Positions 22,379 through 31,774 of a stretch of 35,389 nt of DNA are shown here, piece after piece; the stretch's first letter is position 1, and every line of letters starts with the position of its first letter. This stretch comes from Geodermatophilus chilensis (GTDB taxonomy: Bacteria; Actinomycetota; Actinomycetes; Mycobacteriales; Geodermatophilaceae). A model generated the notes under the pieces. It ran no database searches. It was not told the origin of the DNA and was given only the letters and a program-made list of their open reading frames with translations. Position numbers and translations under genes: made by a program. The DNA lies in NCBI RefSeq assembly GCF_002802985.1, contig NZ_NVPT01000032.1:1-35389 (forward strand). Direction: 5' to 3'.

Positions 22379-23356
22379 GCTAAGAGCCCCCGCCAGTAGG
22401 CAGAGCTGCGGCGTTCGGCGTGGTTGAGCGTCGAGGGCAGGCACGAGGGCCACGCTCGCGAAGGTGCTAACGCTCCGTGAGCTGTGGACCGCTCGTGCCT
22501 GCCGTCCCATCGTGCATCCTTGACCCGCTGCGCGAGCAGTTCCTCGCGCTGCTGCCAGCGCGCGTCGATGACCATCCGCTGGGCTGTCACCGACCCCGCA
22601 TCGACGATGCGGTGGTCTTGGACAAGCTCGTCGAGGCGCTGGTGTTCGGCGCCGGATACGAGCGGATCGCCGACGCCGCCTGCTCGGCCACCACCCTGCG
22701 CCGCCGCCGGGACGAGTGGATCCGGCTGGGCATCTTCGATGCTCTACGGCTGGCCGCCCTCGACGCCTACGACAAGATGATCGGCTTGGACCTGGCCGAC
22801 GTGGCGGTCGACGGCTGCACGACCAAGGCGCCTTGCGGCGGTGGGTGCGCTGGTCGCAGCCTGGTGGACCGGGGCAAGGGCGGCATGAAGCGGTCCCAGC
22901 TGTCCGACGGCGCCGGCGTGCCGATGGCCACGGTTTCCGCGCCGGCCAACACCGTCGATCACGCCCTGCTGCCGGCGACCCTGGACGCCCTCAAGGACTT
23001 CGCTCCGCTGCCGGTCGGCGCGACGGTGCACCTGGACGCCGGCTACGACTACCGGCCCTGCCGAGAGGCCCTTGACGAGCGCGGCTTGCTCGGCGAGATC
23101 GCCTCCCGCGGCACACCCGCGCCGATCCAGGTCGGCAAGCGGTGGGTGGTGGAGCGGGCCAACTCCTGGCTCAACGACTTCGGCAGACTCCGCCGCTGCA
23201 CCGAACGCCGCCGTGCCTGCGTCGACGCCTACCTGGCCCTGGCGGCGGCCATCGTCACCCTCCGTGCTCTACGGCGGGCCGCCTGGTACCTCTACCGCTG
23301 GAACACCCGGCCAAGATCACCGCGGATCCGTTGACCTACTGGCGGAGGCCCTTATC
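22379..23356 (+). mobile_element. Intact IS5-type insertion sequence
   Basis: Terminal inverted repeats of about 22 bp (19 matching) bound the element: left 22379-22400 (ending CCCCCGCCAGTAGG) and right 23335-23356 (CCTACTGGCGGAGG...). The element is about 978 bp and contains one transposase gene whose stop lies against the right repeat. It is the only complete-looking element in the window and separates the mosaic left part from the compact right part. Target duplication could not be fixed by eye. Confidence 0.8.
22477..23334 (+). CDS. IS5-family transposase
   Basis: A 285-residue DDE transposase. The N-terminal DUF4096-like region (DDAVVLDKLVEALVFGAGYE, RRRRDEWIRLGIFDAL) is followed by the catalytic positions: Asp in VAVDGCTTKAPCGG, Asp in VHLDAGYDYRPC and Glu in WVVERANSWLNDFGRLRRCT, matching the Y-(2)-R-(3)-E type signature of the family. 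The frame is full length with no interruptions, so the element may be active. The start is GTG 22477 or a nearby GTG at 22498; no strong ribosome binding site distinguishes them. Codon use and GC resemble the neighbourhood. Confidence 0.88.
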   Translation: MSCGPLVPAVPSCILDPLREQFLALLPARVDDHPLGCHRPRIDDAVVLDKLVEALVFGAGYERIADAACSATTLRRRRDEWIRLGIFDALRLAALDAYDKMIGLDLADVAVDGCTTKAPCGGGCAGRSLVDRGKGGMKRSQLSDGAGVPMATVSAPANTVDHALLPATLDALKDFAPLPVGATVHLDAGYDYRPCREALDERGLLGEIASRGTPAPIQVGKRWVVERANSWLNDFGRLRRCTERRRACVDAYLALAAAIVTLRALRRAAWYLYRWNTRPRSPRIR

Positions 23357-23383
23357 AACCCATTCCACACCTTGCTGCCGAAC

Positions 23384-24166
23384 TCAGCCCGCGGTGAGCA
23401 CGGTGACCCCGTGGCGCTCGAAGGCGGCGACGGCCGGCGGGGGCGCGCCCGCGTCGGTCAGCAGGGTCCACCCGGGCTCGACCCGCGCCCAGGCCGGCGT
23501 GGTGGCCGCCTCGAGCTTCGAGGAGTCGGCGAGCAGGACGACGCGGCGCGCCTGACGCGCCGCGACCTCCTTCACGTAGGTCTCCTCGACGGTCGGCTCC
23601 CCGAGCCCGCGCTCGGGGTCGACCGTGTCGGCGCCGAGGAAGGCCACGTCGAAGGCGAGCCGGTCCAGCGCCACCGACGCGAGCGGCCCCACGACGCCGT
23701 GGCTGAGCGGCTGCACCTGCCCGCCGACGATGATCACCCGGACGCCGGCCGCCCGGGACAGCAGCAGCGCCGACTCCAGCCCCCGGGTCACCACCGTCAG
23801 CGGGCCGGCCGTGACCAGCAGCCGGGCCAGCGCGAGGCACGTCGTCCCGGCGTCGAGGAACACCGTCCCCTCCGCCGGGACGAGCTCGGCCGCCCGGGCC
23901 GCGATCGCCGCCTTGGCCTCGGCGTTGAGCTGCGCGCTCTCCCCGAAGGGCCGCTCGTGGAACACCTCGTCGCGGACCAGCGCGCCGCCGTACGTCCGGG
24001 CGATGCTGCCGTCCCGCTCCAGCCGGGCGAGGTCCCGCCGCACCGTGGACGGGGAGACCCCGACCTGGTCGGCCAGGGTCTCCACGCTCTCCACGCCCGC
24101 GCGCAGCAGGGCCAGCAGCGACTCGTGCCGCTCCCGCGTGGCGCGGCGCGTCCCGGACTCCTCCAC
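23384..24166 (-). CDS. DeoR/GlpR-family transcriptional regulator
   Basis: A 260-residue sugar-responsive repressor. The N-terminal winged helix is RHESLLALLRAGVESVETLA, then DQVGVSPSTVRRDLARLERD and IARTYGGALV, the standard DeoR signature. The C-terminal DeoRC domain has AAELVPAEGTVFLDAGTTC, LTVVTRGLESALLLSRA, VDVAFLGAD-like and VVLLADSSKLE motifs, which bind phosphorylated sugar effectors. GTG 24166 follows GCAGGAG and lies 14 bp behind the PdxA2 stop, so it is the last gene of the acid-sugar operon and probably controls it. Candidate binding sites lie upstream of the first gene at about 28.14-28.19 kb. Confidence 0.9.
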   Translation of the reverse strand: MEESGTRRATRERHESLLALLRAGVESVETLADQVGVSPSTVRRDLARLERDGSIARTYGGALVRDEVFHERPFGESAQLNAEAKAAIAARAAELVPAEGTVFLDAGTTCLALARLLVTAGPLTVVTRGLESALLLSRAAGVRVIIVGGQVQPLSHGVVGPLASVALDRLAFDVAFLGADTVDPERGLGEPTVEETYVKEVAARQARRVVLLADSSKLEAATTPAWARVEPGWTLLTDAGAPPPAVAAFERHGVTVLTAG

Positions 24167-24180
24167 GGCGGCTCCTGCGG

Positions 24181-25218
24181 TCAGCGCCCGTAGGTGGCGC
24201 GGATGTCGTCGACGAACGGTGCGTAGTCGACCGCGGCCAGGTAGGCCGAGAACATCGTGCCGTGCCCGGCCCTGCCCGTGCCGGCGATGTCGAAGGCCGT
24301 GCCGTGGTCCACCGACGTGCGCAGGATCGGCAGCCCGACGGTGACCGAGATGGTGCCGTCGAAGTCGAACGTCTTGGCGGGGATGTGCCCCTGGTCGTGG
24401 AAGTGCGACAGCACGCCGTCGTACCGGCCGACCAGGCCCTGGTGGAAGACCGAGTCGGCCGGGACCGGCCCGGCGACGTCCATCCCGCGGGACCGCGCGG
24501 CCTCACAGGCCGGGCCGATGTGCACGATCTCCTCGTCGCCGAAGTTGCCGTTCTCCCCGCCGTGCGGGTTGAGCGCGGCCACGGCCAGCCGCGGCTGCTC
24601 GACCCCGAACACCTGCAGCGCCGTGTGCGCCCGCTCGATCGACTCCTCGACGCGGTCCTTCGTCACCTGGTCCAGGGCCTTGCGCAGCGCCACGTGCCGG
24701 GTCGTGAAGAAGATCCGCAGGTGGTGCCCCTCGGCCGCGGTGTTGCGGACGACGAACATGGTGTCCTGCTGGGTGACCCCGGTGAGCTCGCCGAGCATCT
24801 CGGTGTGCCCGAGGTGCCGCGACCCGGAGGCCCAGATGGCCTCCTTGTTGATCGGGCCCGTCACGATGCCGGCGACCTCGCCGGCCATGGCCGCCCGGGT
24901 GGCTTCCTCGATGGCGGCGACGGCGGCCCGCCCGGCGCGCGCGTCCACCTTCCCCCACTCGGGGACGTCGTCGCCCAGGACGCCGGTGTCGACGACGTCG
25001 ATGACGCCGCCGGCGGGCTGGGTGCCGTAGCCCTCGACGGTGCGCACCTCGACGTCGAGGCCCATCGCCTCGACGCCACGGCGCAGCGCGGCCGCGTCGC
25101 CGACGGCCACCCCGTGGTGCCCGTCGGCGCCGGCCTGTTCGGCGAGGGTGCGGGCCACGATCTCGGGGCCGATGCCCACCGGGTCGCCCAGGGTCACGGC
25201 GAGGACGTGTCGGGTCAT
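24181..25218 (-). CDS. pdxA2: PdxA2-type 4-phosphothreonate/erythronate dehydrogenase
   Basis: A 345-residue PdxA-superfamily NAD-dependent, metal-dependent dehydrogenase. Landmarks are LAVTLGDPVGIGPEIVARTL, GPINKEAI, LGHTEMLGELTG with a metal-binding His, LNPHGGENGNFGDEE and SHFHDQGHIPAKTF with the remaining ligands. In the established PdxA2 pathway the enzyme oxidises and decarboxylates 4-phospho-D-threonate or D-erythronate to dihydroxyacetone phosphate. The kinase immediately upstream makes such a phosphate, which argues for this role rather than vitamin B6 synthesis. ATG 25218 begins MTRHVLAVTLGDP; the longer frame adds only polar residues. Confidence 0.9.
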   Translation of the reverse strand: MTRHVLAVTLGDPVGIGPEIVARTLAEQAGADGHHGVAVGDAAALRRGVEAMGLDVEVRTVEGYGTQPAGGVIDVVDTGVLGDDVPEWGKVDARAGRAAVAAIEEATRAAMAGEVAGIVTGPINKEAIWASGSRHLGHTEMLGELTGVTQQDTMFVVRNTAAEGHHLRIFFTTRHVALRKALDQVTKDRVEESIERAHTALQVFGVEQPRLAVAALNPHGGENGNFGDEEIVHIGPACEAARSRGMDVAGPVPADSVFHQGLVGRYDGVLSHFHDQGHIPAKTFDFDGTISVTVGLPILRTSVDHGTAFDIAGTGRAGHGTMFSAYLAAVDYAPFVDDIRATYGR

Positions 25219-25252
25219 GTCTGTCTCGTCTCCAGTCTCGGTGGTCGTCGTG

Positions 25253-26578
25253 CTACCAGCGGGTGCGCGGCTCGGCGGAGGTGACGTGCCGTCGGTCGCG
25301 TTCGACGGCACGCCGCAGGTGCTCGATGCAGAGGACGGCGGTGTCGGCGTCGCCGATCAGCCCGCCCTTGGTCACCACGTGCAGGCCGTCCCAGGGCCCG
25401 CCGACGACGGTGCCCGCGACGGCCAGTGGGACGACCGCCTCCCAGATCTCCAGGCCGGCGGAGCCCAGCTCGGCCAGGACGGCGGCGGTGACGTCGCCGC
25501 CGGTGGTGTAGAGCCCGCCCACCGGGTGCACCTCCAGGTTCCGGCGCACCGCCCGGGCCAGCTCGCGCGGGATCCGGTCGGCGTCCTCGGGGGTGGTGTG
25601 GTGGAGGTCGGCCTCGTCCAGCACGGTGGCCAGGACGACGACGTCCGCGGGGCCGGCCCGGTCGAGCGCCTCGTCGAGCAGGCGGGTGGTCGCGTCGACG
25701 TCCGGGACGGCGCTGCCGGGCAGGGTCGGCACCCGGTGGACGGTGACCTGCTCCTCCCCCGCCAGCGTGCGCAGCTGCTGGCGGGTGAGGTCGGTCGGCG
25801 ACCCCGACACCACCAGCAGCGGCGCCCCGGTCGTGGCTCGGTCCAGGCCGAGCGCCCGGGCCAGCGCGACCGAGCCGGGGCCCGGGTCGCTGGTGATCCA
25901 CACCAGGTCCATCCCGTCGGCGGCCGCCACCGCCGCGGCGGCGACCCGGTCCAGGTGCTCCACGGTGGTGGCGTCGGCGACCAGCACGTCGACGCCGTCG
26001 CCCAGGGCGGCGCGCAGCAGCTGCACCAGCTCCGCGGACGGGCCGGTGACCGCGGCCATCGGCACCGTCCGGGCGGTGAGCTCGGCCTGCTGCCGCATGA
26101 TGGCCGCGACGTCGGAGGTCAGCATCGGCGTCCGCGCGTCACGGGCGACCTCGGTCTCCTCCAGCCGCCGGCCGCCGAGCAGCTGGTGCCCGCCGATGGT
26201 GTGCCGCCCGGCGCCCGGGTGGGCCGGGGCGCACAGCGCCACGGCCCGGCGGCCGGTGAGCTCCCGGACCTCCGCGAGCACCGCGGCGGTGGTGGCGCCG
26301 ACGTTGCCGCGCAGCGTGCTGTCGATGCGGTTGCACACCAGCCGCGCCGGCCAGCCGGCGCGCACCACCGCCCGCGCCCGCTGCGCGGCGTCCTCCGGCC
26401 GGGCGTGCCGCGCCTCGGTCGTCGCGACCACCACGTCGAAGCGGGCGACCATCTCGGCGACGACGTCGGGCCGGTCGGCCGCGCTGGCCGTCACCGCCCG
26501 CAGCCCGACGGCGGCGAAGTCGGCGGCGGTGGCGTTCCCACCGGTGAGGTCGTCGGCGACGACGAGGACGGCGGCCAT
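25253..26578 (-). CDS. Four-carbon acid sugar kinase (DtnK/DenK/OtnK family)
   Basis: A 441-residue member of the two-domain four-carbon acid sugar kinase family. The N-terminal substrate domain opens with LVVADDLTGGNATAADFA, and the diagnostic NRIDSTLRGNVG lies near residue 85. The C-terminal nucleotide-binding domain has LYTTGGDVTAAVLAELG and ends TKGGLIGD. Family members phosphorylate D-threonate, D-erythronate or 2-oxotetronate on O4. With the PdxA2 dehydrogenase next to it, D-threonate or D-erythronate is the best guess, but the exact stereochemistry cannot be read. It starts with ATG 26578, 4 bp behind the permease stop, and the next gene begins 34 bp downstream: a tight operon. Confidence 0.9.
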   Translation of the reverse strand: MAAVLVVADDLTGGNATAADFAAVGLRAVTASAADRPDVVAEMVARFDVVVATTEARHARPEDAAQRARAVVRAGWPARLVCNRIDSTLRGNVGATTAAVLAEVRELTGRRAVALCAPAHPGAGRHTIGGHQLLGGRRLEETEVARDARTPMLTSDVAAIMRQQAELTARTVPMAAVTGPSAELVQLLRAALGDGVDVLVADATTVEHLDRVAAAAVAAADGMDLVWITSDPGPGSVALARALGLDRATTGAPLLVVSGSPTDLTRQQLRTLAGEEQVTVHRVPTLPGSAVPDVDATTRLLDEALDRAGPADVVVLATVLDEADLHHTTPEDADRIPRELARAVRRNLEVHPVGGLYTTGGDVTAAVLAELGSAGLEIWEAVVPLAVAGTVVGGPWDGLHVVTKGGLIGDADTAVLCIEHLRRAVERDRRHVTSAEPRTRW

Positions 26579-26582
26579 CGCG

Positions 26583-28061
26583 TCAGAGGAAGAGGCTTGC
26601 GACGAGCAGCAGCGGCAGCGAGGCGGCCCAGACGGCGGTGGTGATGCCCGACCAGCCGCGCAGCGCCGCGGTGCCCTCCAACCCGGTGAACCGCGTGACG
26701 ACCCAGAAGTACGAGTCGTTGAAGTAGCTGAACACCATCGAGCCGGCGCAGCAGGCCAGCGCCGCCAGCAGCGGCGAGAGGCCCAGGGTGTCGACCAGTG
26801 GGGCGGTGACGGAGGCGGCGGTGATCATGGCGACCGTGCCCGAGCCCTGCGCCACCCGGACCAGGGAGGCGACCAGGAACGGCACCAGCACGCTGGGCAG
26901 CGAGATGCCGGCCACGGCCTCGGCCAGCGCGTCACCGACGCCGGAGCTGCGCAGCACCTGTCCCAGCGCACCACCCGCACCGGTGATGAGGATGATCAGG
27001 CCGGCCGAGGCGGCGGCGTCGGCCAGCCAGGAGTGCACCTGGTTGCGCGGCGTCCAGCGGGGCAGCAGCAGGTAGACGGCCAGCACGATGCCGATGACCA
27101 GCGCAACGACCGGGTTGCCGATGAAGGCCATCACCGAGGCGATGCCGGAGGGGACGTACTCGTCGTCCGGGCCGAGCGCTCCCTGGGCGTTGCGGTCGAC
27201 GGCCGTGGTCACCGTGTTGAGCACGATCAGCGCCAGCGGGACGAGCAGCGGCAGCGAGGCCAGGGCGGCGCCGACCCGGTGCGGACCGGCACCCGGGGGC
27301 GGAGTGCCCAGCTGGTGGGCCGGGTCCTCCGCCAGCGGCTCGCCGAGCGGGGTGTCCACCGTGCCGATGCGCGCGCTCCCGCCCGGCACCGAGCCCGTGG
27401 TGGGGACGCCGGCGTAGACCGCGGCCCGCACGGGCTCGCTGATCTCGCTCTCCAGCTTGGGGCCCATCCAGGTGGCGTAGAGGATGACGATCGGCAGGAG
27501 CAGCAGGCTGAACACCAACCCGGCCAGGATCAGCCCGCCGAGGTCGGCACCGAGGATGCCCGCCACGCCCAGCGGGCCGGGGGTCGGCGGCACCAGGTGG
27601 TGGGTCAGCGTCATGCCGCAGCCGAGCGCCAGTGCCAGGGTGACGTAGCGGCCCTTGATGCGCCGGGCGATCGACCGCGCCAGCGGGTTCATGATCACGT
27701 AGCCGGAGTCGCAGAACACCGGGATCGAGACGACCGCGCCGGTGCCGGCCATCGCCCAGTGCTCCCGCCCCTTGCCCAGCGCCCGGACGAAGGCCCGGGC
27801 GAGGCTGTCGGCGGCACCGGAGACCTCGAGCACCTTGCCGATCGCCACGCCGAGGCCGATGACGATGCCGATCGAGGCCAGGGTGTTGCCGAAGCCGGTC
27901 GTGATCGAGGAGATCTTCTCCCCGACCGGGGAGCCGGCCACGAAGCCGGTCACCAGGGCGGCGATCAGCAACGCCACGAAGGCGTCGAGCCGGGTGCGCA
28001 GAACGAGCACCACGATCGTCGCGATGCCCAGGACCAGTGCCAGCAGGAGTTGCACGTCCAT
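26583..28061 (-). CDS. GntP-family acid-sugar:proton symporter
   Basis: A 492-residue membrane permease with 12 or more helices. Family landmarks are GFGNTLASIGIVIGLGVAIG, SIPVFCDSGYVIMNPLARSI, LTHHLVPPTPGPLGVAGILG and a late QGSGTVAMITAASVTAPLV, as in gluconate permeases of the GntP/GntT family. ATG 28061 follows GGAGG with 6-base spacing; the open frame upstream to 28214 lacks these signals. A non-conserved hydrophilic loop rich in Gly/Pro occupies about residues 235-290. As first gene of the operon it should import the four-carbon sugar acid degraded by the kinase and PdxA2 enzyme encoded next. Confidence 0.92.
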   Translation of the reverse strand: MDVQLLLALVLGIATIVVLVLRTRLDAFVALLIAALVTGFVAGSPVGEKISSITTGFGNTLASIGIVIGLGVAIGKVLEVSGAADSLARAFVRALGKGREHWAMAGTGAVVSIPVFCDSGYVIMNPLARSIARRIKGRYVTLALALGCGMTLTHHLVPPTPGPLGVAGILGADLGGLILAGLVFSLLLLPIVILYATWMGPKLESEISEPVRAAVYAGVPTTGSVPGGSARIGTVDTPLGEPLAEDPAHQLGTPPPGAGPHRVGAALASLPLLVPLALIVLNTVTTAVDRNAQGALGPDDEYVPSGIASVMAFIGNPVVALVIGIVLAVYLLLPRWTPRNQVHSWLADAAASAGLIILITGAGGALGQVLRSSGVGDALAEAVAGISLPSVLVPFLVASLVRVAQGSGTVAMITAASVTAPLVDTLGLSPLLAALACCAGSMVFSYFNDSYFWVVTRFTGLEGTAALRGWSGITTAVWAASLPLLLVASLFL

Positions 28062-28136
28062 GCCGAACCTCCACCGTCTGCCCCGCCGTCGGGGCGCTCC
28101 CGCCGTTGGGAGTCCGGGGCATCGTGACAGGAGCCA

Positions 28137-28185
28137 ACTGCGCAAATCAAGCGGTACGGTCATAAAGTTGCGCAGTCCGTGCAAC
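28137..28185 (-). promoter_or_regulatory. Repeated TTGCGCA operator candidates upstream of the acid-sugar operon
   Basis: ACTGCGCAA (28137-28145) and TTGCGCAGT (28168-28176) are a perfect 9-bp inverted repeat with a 22-bp spacer. The right arm overlaps a second repeat, GTTGC (28167-28171) with GCAAC (28181-28185). Multiple spaced sites of this kind fit cooperative DNA-looping repressors such as DeoR/GlpR. The DeoR gene at the end of the operon is the obvious candidate. Confidence 0.5.
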
Positions 28186-28215
28186 TCCTGGGCGCAGCGT
28201 GAGCCGCCACGCACA

Positions 28216-28275
28216 GCGAGATCGCCGGTCTCGCACGGCTACGGGGCCGCAGGCGTGCGAGACCGGCGATCTCGC
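28216..28275 (-). terminator. 22-bp perfect inverted repeat, terminator candidate
   Basis: Arms at 28216-28237 and 28254-28275 are exactly complementary over 22 bp (core GAGATCGCCGGTCTCGCACG) with a 16-base loop. It sits 17 bases behind the acyl-CoA dehydrogenase stop and before the acid-sugar promoter, a suitable place for a terminator. There is no T tract. The length and perfection are unusual and could mark a dispersed repeat family. Confidence 0.7.
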
Positions 28276-28292
28276 CGGGGAGAGGACGGCGC

Positions 28293-29447
<1,155 letters not shown>

Positions 29448-29449
29448 GC

Positions 29450-31447
29450 TCAGTCCTCCCCGGCCGTCACCACGGCCACCCGCTCGTCGAGCCGGACCTG
29501 TTGGCCGGCCGTCACGCCGAGCTCGGTGACCGTCCCCGCGAGGGGGGCGGTCAGCACGTGCTCCATCTTCATCGCCTCGACCACCAGCAGCGGGGCACCG
29601 GCCTCGACCCGGTCGCCGACCGCGGCGCGCACGACCGTCACGGTCCCGGGCATGGGTGCGGTGACGGCGCCGTCGCCGGCTGCGCCCTCGGTGGCGGCGT
29701 GCAGCCGCTCGTGCTCGCGCAGCGCGGTCACCCGGCCGTCGGCGGCCAGCCACACCTGCCCACCGGAGTGGACGACGGCGTACCGCGCGGTGACGCCGTC
29801 GAGGGTCACCGACAGCTCCCCGCCGTCCCGCCGGGCGCTCGCCGGCACGGGGTCGGCGTCCCCGACCCGGACCTCGGCGGCGGACGACCGGCCGCGCACG
29901 CGCACGGTCACCGGGTCGCCGCCAGCGGCCTGCAGCCGGCGAACCGTCCAGGCCGGCTCGCCCAGCCGCCAGCCGTCGGGGACGTCCCAGCGGTCGACGA
30001 CCGGACCGGCCGGCTCGGCCTCGACCAGCAGCGCCAGCGCGGCGGCCGCGTACACCGCCGGCGGCACCGGCTCGGCCGCGGTCAGCGCCTCGCCACGCCG
30101 CTCGATGAGCCCGGTGTCCAGCCGCCCGGCGACGACGTCGGGGTCGGTGAGCAGCGCTCGGAGGAACGCGGTGTTGGTCGGCACCCCGAGGACGGCGGTG
30201 TGCCCGAGCGCGCCGACCAGCCGGGCGCGCGCGGTGTCCCGGTCGCGACCCCACGCGACCACCTTGGCCAGCATCGGGTCGTAGTCGGTGCCCACCACCG
30301 AGCCCACGGCCAACGAGCTGTCCAGCCGCACACCCGGCCCGGCGGGCTCGCGCAGACCGAGCACGGTGCCGGTCTGCGGGAGGAAGCCGCGGGTCGGGTC
30401 CTCGGCGTAGAGCCGGGCCTCGATGGCGTGCCCGTCGAGCCGGACGTCGTCCTGGGTCAGCGGCAGCGGCTCCCCCGCGGCGACCCGCAGCTGCAGCTCG
30501 ACCAGGTCCAGGCCGGTGACCATCTCGGTGACCGGGTGCTCGACCTGCAGCCGGGTGTTCATCTCCAGGAAGAAGAAGTCGATGTCGCCTCCCCGCCCAC
30601 CCGGCTCGGCGTCGACGATGAACTCCACCGTGCCGGCGCCGGTGTAGCCGACCGCGCGGGCCGCCTCGACCGCGGCGGCGCCCATCGCGGCGCGGGTGGC
30701 GGCGTCCAGCAGCGGGGACGGCGCCTCCTCGACCACCTTCTGGTGCCGGCGCTGCAGGCTGCACTCCCGCTCGCCCAGGTGGACGACGGTGCCGTGGGCG
30801 TCGCCCAGCACCTGCACCTCGACGTGCCGCGCCGACCCGACGTAGCGCTCCACCAGCAGGGTGTCGTCGCCGAAGGAGCCGCGGGCCTCGCGCCGGGCGG
30901 CGGCGATCGCGTCGGACAGCTCGGCCTGCGACCGCACCACGCGCATGCCCTTGCCGCCGCCACCCGCGCTGGGCTTGAGCAGCACCGGGAAGCCGACCTC
31001 GACCGCGCCCGCCGCGACCTCGTCGTCCGACATGCCCGGCTCGGTCCGCCCGGGGACGACGGGGACGCCGGCGGCCATGACGGTCTGCTTGGCGCGGATC
31101 TTGTCGCCCATCGCCTCGATCGCGGCCACCGGCGGGCCGATGAAGACGATCCCCGCCTTCTCGCAGGCGCGGGCGAACTCGACGTTCTCCGACAGGAAGC
31201 CGTAGCCGGGGTGCACCGCCTGGGCGCCGGTGCGGGCGGCGGCGTCGAGCACCCGCTCGATCGACAGGTAGCTCTCCGCGGCCGGCGCCGGGCCGATCGG
31301 GACGGCGACGTCGGCCTCCCGCGTGTGCCGGGCCCCGGCGTCGGCGTCGCTGTACACGGCGACCGAGCGGATGCCCATCGCGCGCAGCGTGCGGATGACC
31401 CGCACGGCGATCTCGCCGCGGTTGGCGACCAGGACGGTGTCGAACAC
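29450..31447 (-). CDS. Acyl-CoA carboxylase alpha subunit (biotin carboxylase + BCCP)
   Basis: A 665-residue two-function subunit. The biotin carboxylase part spans about 1-450: [32 protein letters not shown], the ATP-grasp loop [34 protein letters not shown] and [14 protein letters not shown]. The C-terminal biotinyl domain has EAMKMEH with Lys627 as the biotin site. It carboxylates its own biotin with bicarbonate and ATP, then passes the carboxyl group to the beta subunit, for which the protein encoded at 32.3-33.9 kb is the likely partner. That makes 3-methylcrotonyl-CoA carboxylase the best guess (LiuD/MccA role). Acetyl/propionyl-CoA carboxylase is the alternative. GTG 31447 gives a start matching the family N-terminus ([14 protein letters not shown]). 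Confidence 0.92.
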   Translation of the reverse strand: MFDTVLVANRGEIAVRVIRTLRAMGIRSVAVYSDADAGARHTREADVAVPIGPAPAAESYLSIERVLDAAARTGAQAVHPGYGFLSENVEFARACEKAGIVFIGPPVAAIEAMGDKIRAKQTVMAAGVPVVPGRTEPGMSDDEVAAGAVEVGFPVLLKPSAGGGGKGMRVVRSQAELSDAIAAARREARGSFGDDTLLVERYVGSARHVEVQVLGDAHGTVVHLGERECSLQRRHQKVVEEAPSPLLDAATRAAMGAAAVEAARAVGYTGAGTVEFIVDAEPGGRGGDIDFFFLEMNTRLQVEHPVTEMVTGLDLVELQLRVAAGEPLPLTQDDVRLDGHAIEARLYAEDPTRGFLPQTGTVLGLREPAGPGVRLDSSLAVGSVVGTDYDPMLAKVVAWGRDRDTARARLVGALGHTAVLGVPTNTAFLRALLTDPDVVAGRLDTGLIERRGEALTAAEPVPPAVYAAAALALLVEAEPAGPVVDRWDVPDGWRLGEPAWTVRRLQAAGGDPVTVRVRGRSSAAEVRVGDADPVPASARRDGGELSVTLDGVTARYAVVHSGGQVWLAADGRVTALREHERLHAATEGAAGDGAVTAPMPGTVTVVRAAVGDRVEAGAPLLVVEAMKMEHVLTAPLAGTVTELGVTAGQQVRLDERVAVVTAGED

Positions 31448-31490
31448 GGCTCAGCACCCCCCAGCGGGGGCGCGGCGGCAGCGGGACGGG

Positions 31491-31676
31491 TCAGGCAGCC
31501 TTCCGAGTGCTCTTCGCGAGCACCTTGTCTGCCTTGTCCAGCTTGACCAGGCGGCGCTTCTTGACCGTGTAGCCCGGCGGGAGCGTCCCCTCGGCGAGGG
31601 CGCGGAGGGGGCACCGCTTGCAGCGCGGCTTGTCCTGGCAGCACTTCTTCTTGGGCATGCGCGCGGACTTCCCCAC
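31491..31676 (-). CDS. Small conserved basic Cys-rich protein
   Basis: A 61-residue (55 if ATG 31658 is used) lysine/arginine-rich protein. KKKCCQDKPRCKRCP near the N-terminus contains four closely spaced cysteines (CC-x5-C-x2-C), suggesting zinc or another metal site. The rest is basic, ending VKLDKADKVLAKSTRKAA. I recall similar small proteins with the PRCKRCP motif as common in actinobacteria, without known function. The ORF stops 43 bp before the carboxylase alpha subunit on the same strand and diverges from the ferritin gene. Nucleic-acid binding is possible from the charge; this is speculation. Confidence 0.75.
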   Translation of the reverse strand: MGKSARMPKKKCCQDKPRCKRCPLRALAEGTLPPGYTVKKRRLVKLDKADKVLAKSTRKAA

Positions 31677-31679
31677 GTG

Positions 31680-31695
31680 GCGAGGCTAGCCTCGC
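31680..31695. promoter_or_regulatory. 16-bp perfect palindrome between Cys-rich protein and ferritin genes
   Basis: GCGAGGCTAGCCTCGC is its own reverse complement. It lies in the divergent promoter region. The AGGCTAGCCT centre recalls an iron-box half pair, but it has an even-numbered centre and lacks the T/A flanks, so IdeR binding is doubtful. Confidence 0.35.
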
Positions 31696-31774
31696 CTTCC
31701 CGAGCGGTCCACGGGCACCGGCGTGTCAGCCGATAACGTGCGGGGACCGCCATCCCACACGTCCGGGAGACCCG

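Noticed and set aside
25593-28127. 844-codon plus-strand open frame
   Set aside because: Antisense shadow of the acid-sugar kinase and GntP genes; low-complexity Ser/Arg/Gly/Asp composition, and the opposite strand has clear family motifs.
29501-31546. 681-codon plus-strand open frame
   Set aside because: Antisense to the biotin carboxylase subunit, which has all expected motifs.
31680-31695. IdeR iron box for ferritin
   Set aside because: The palindrome has an even centre and GCG ends instead of the TTAGGTTAGSC pattern; kept only as an unnamed palindrome.
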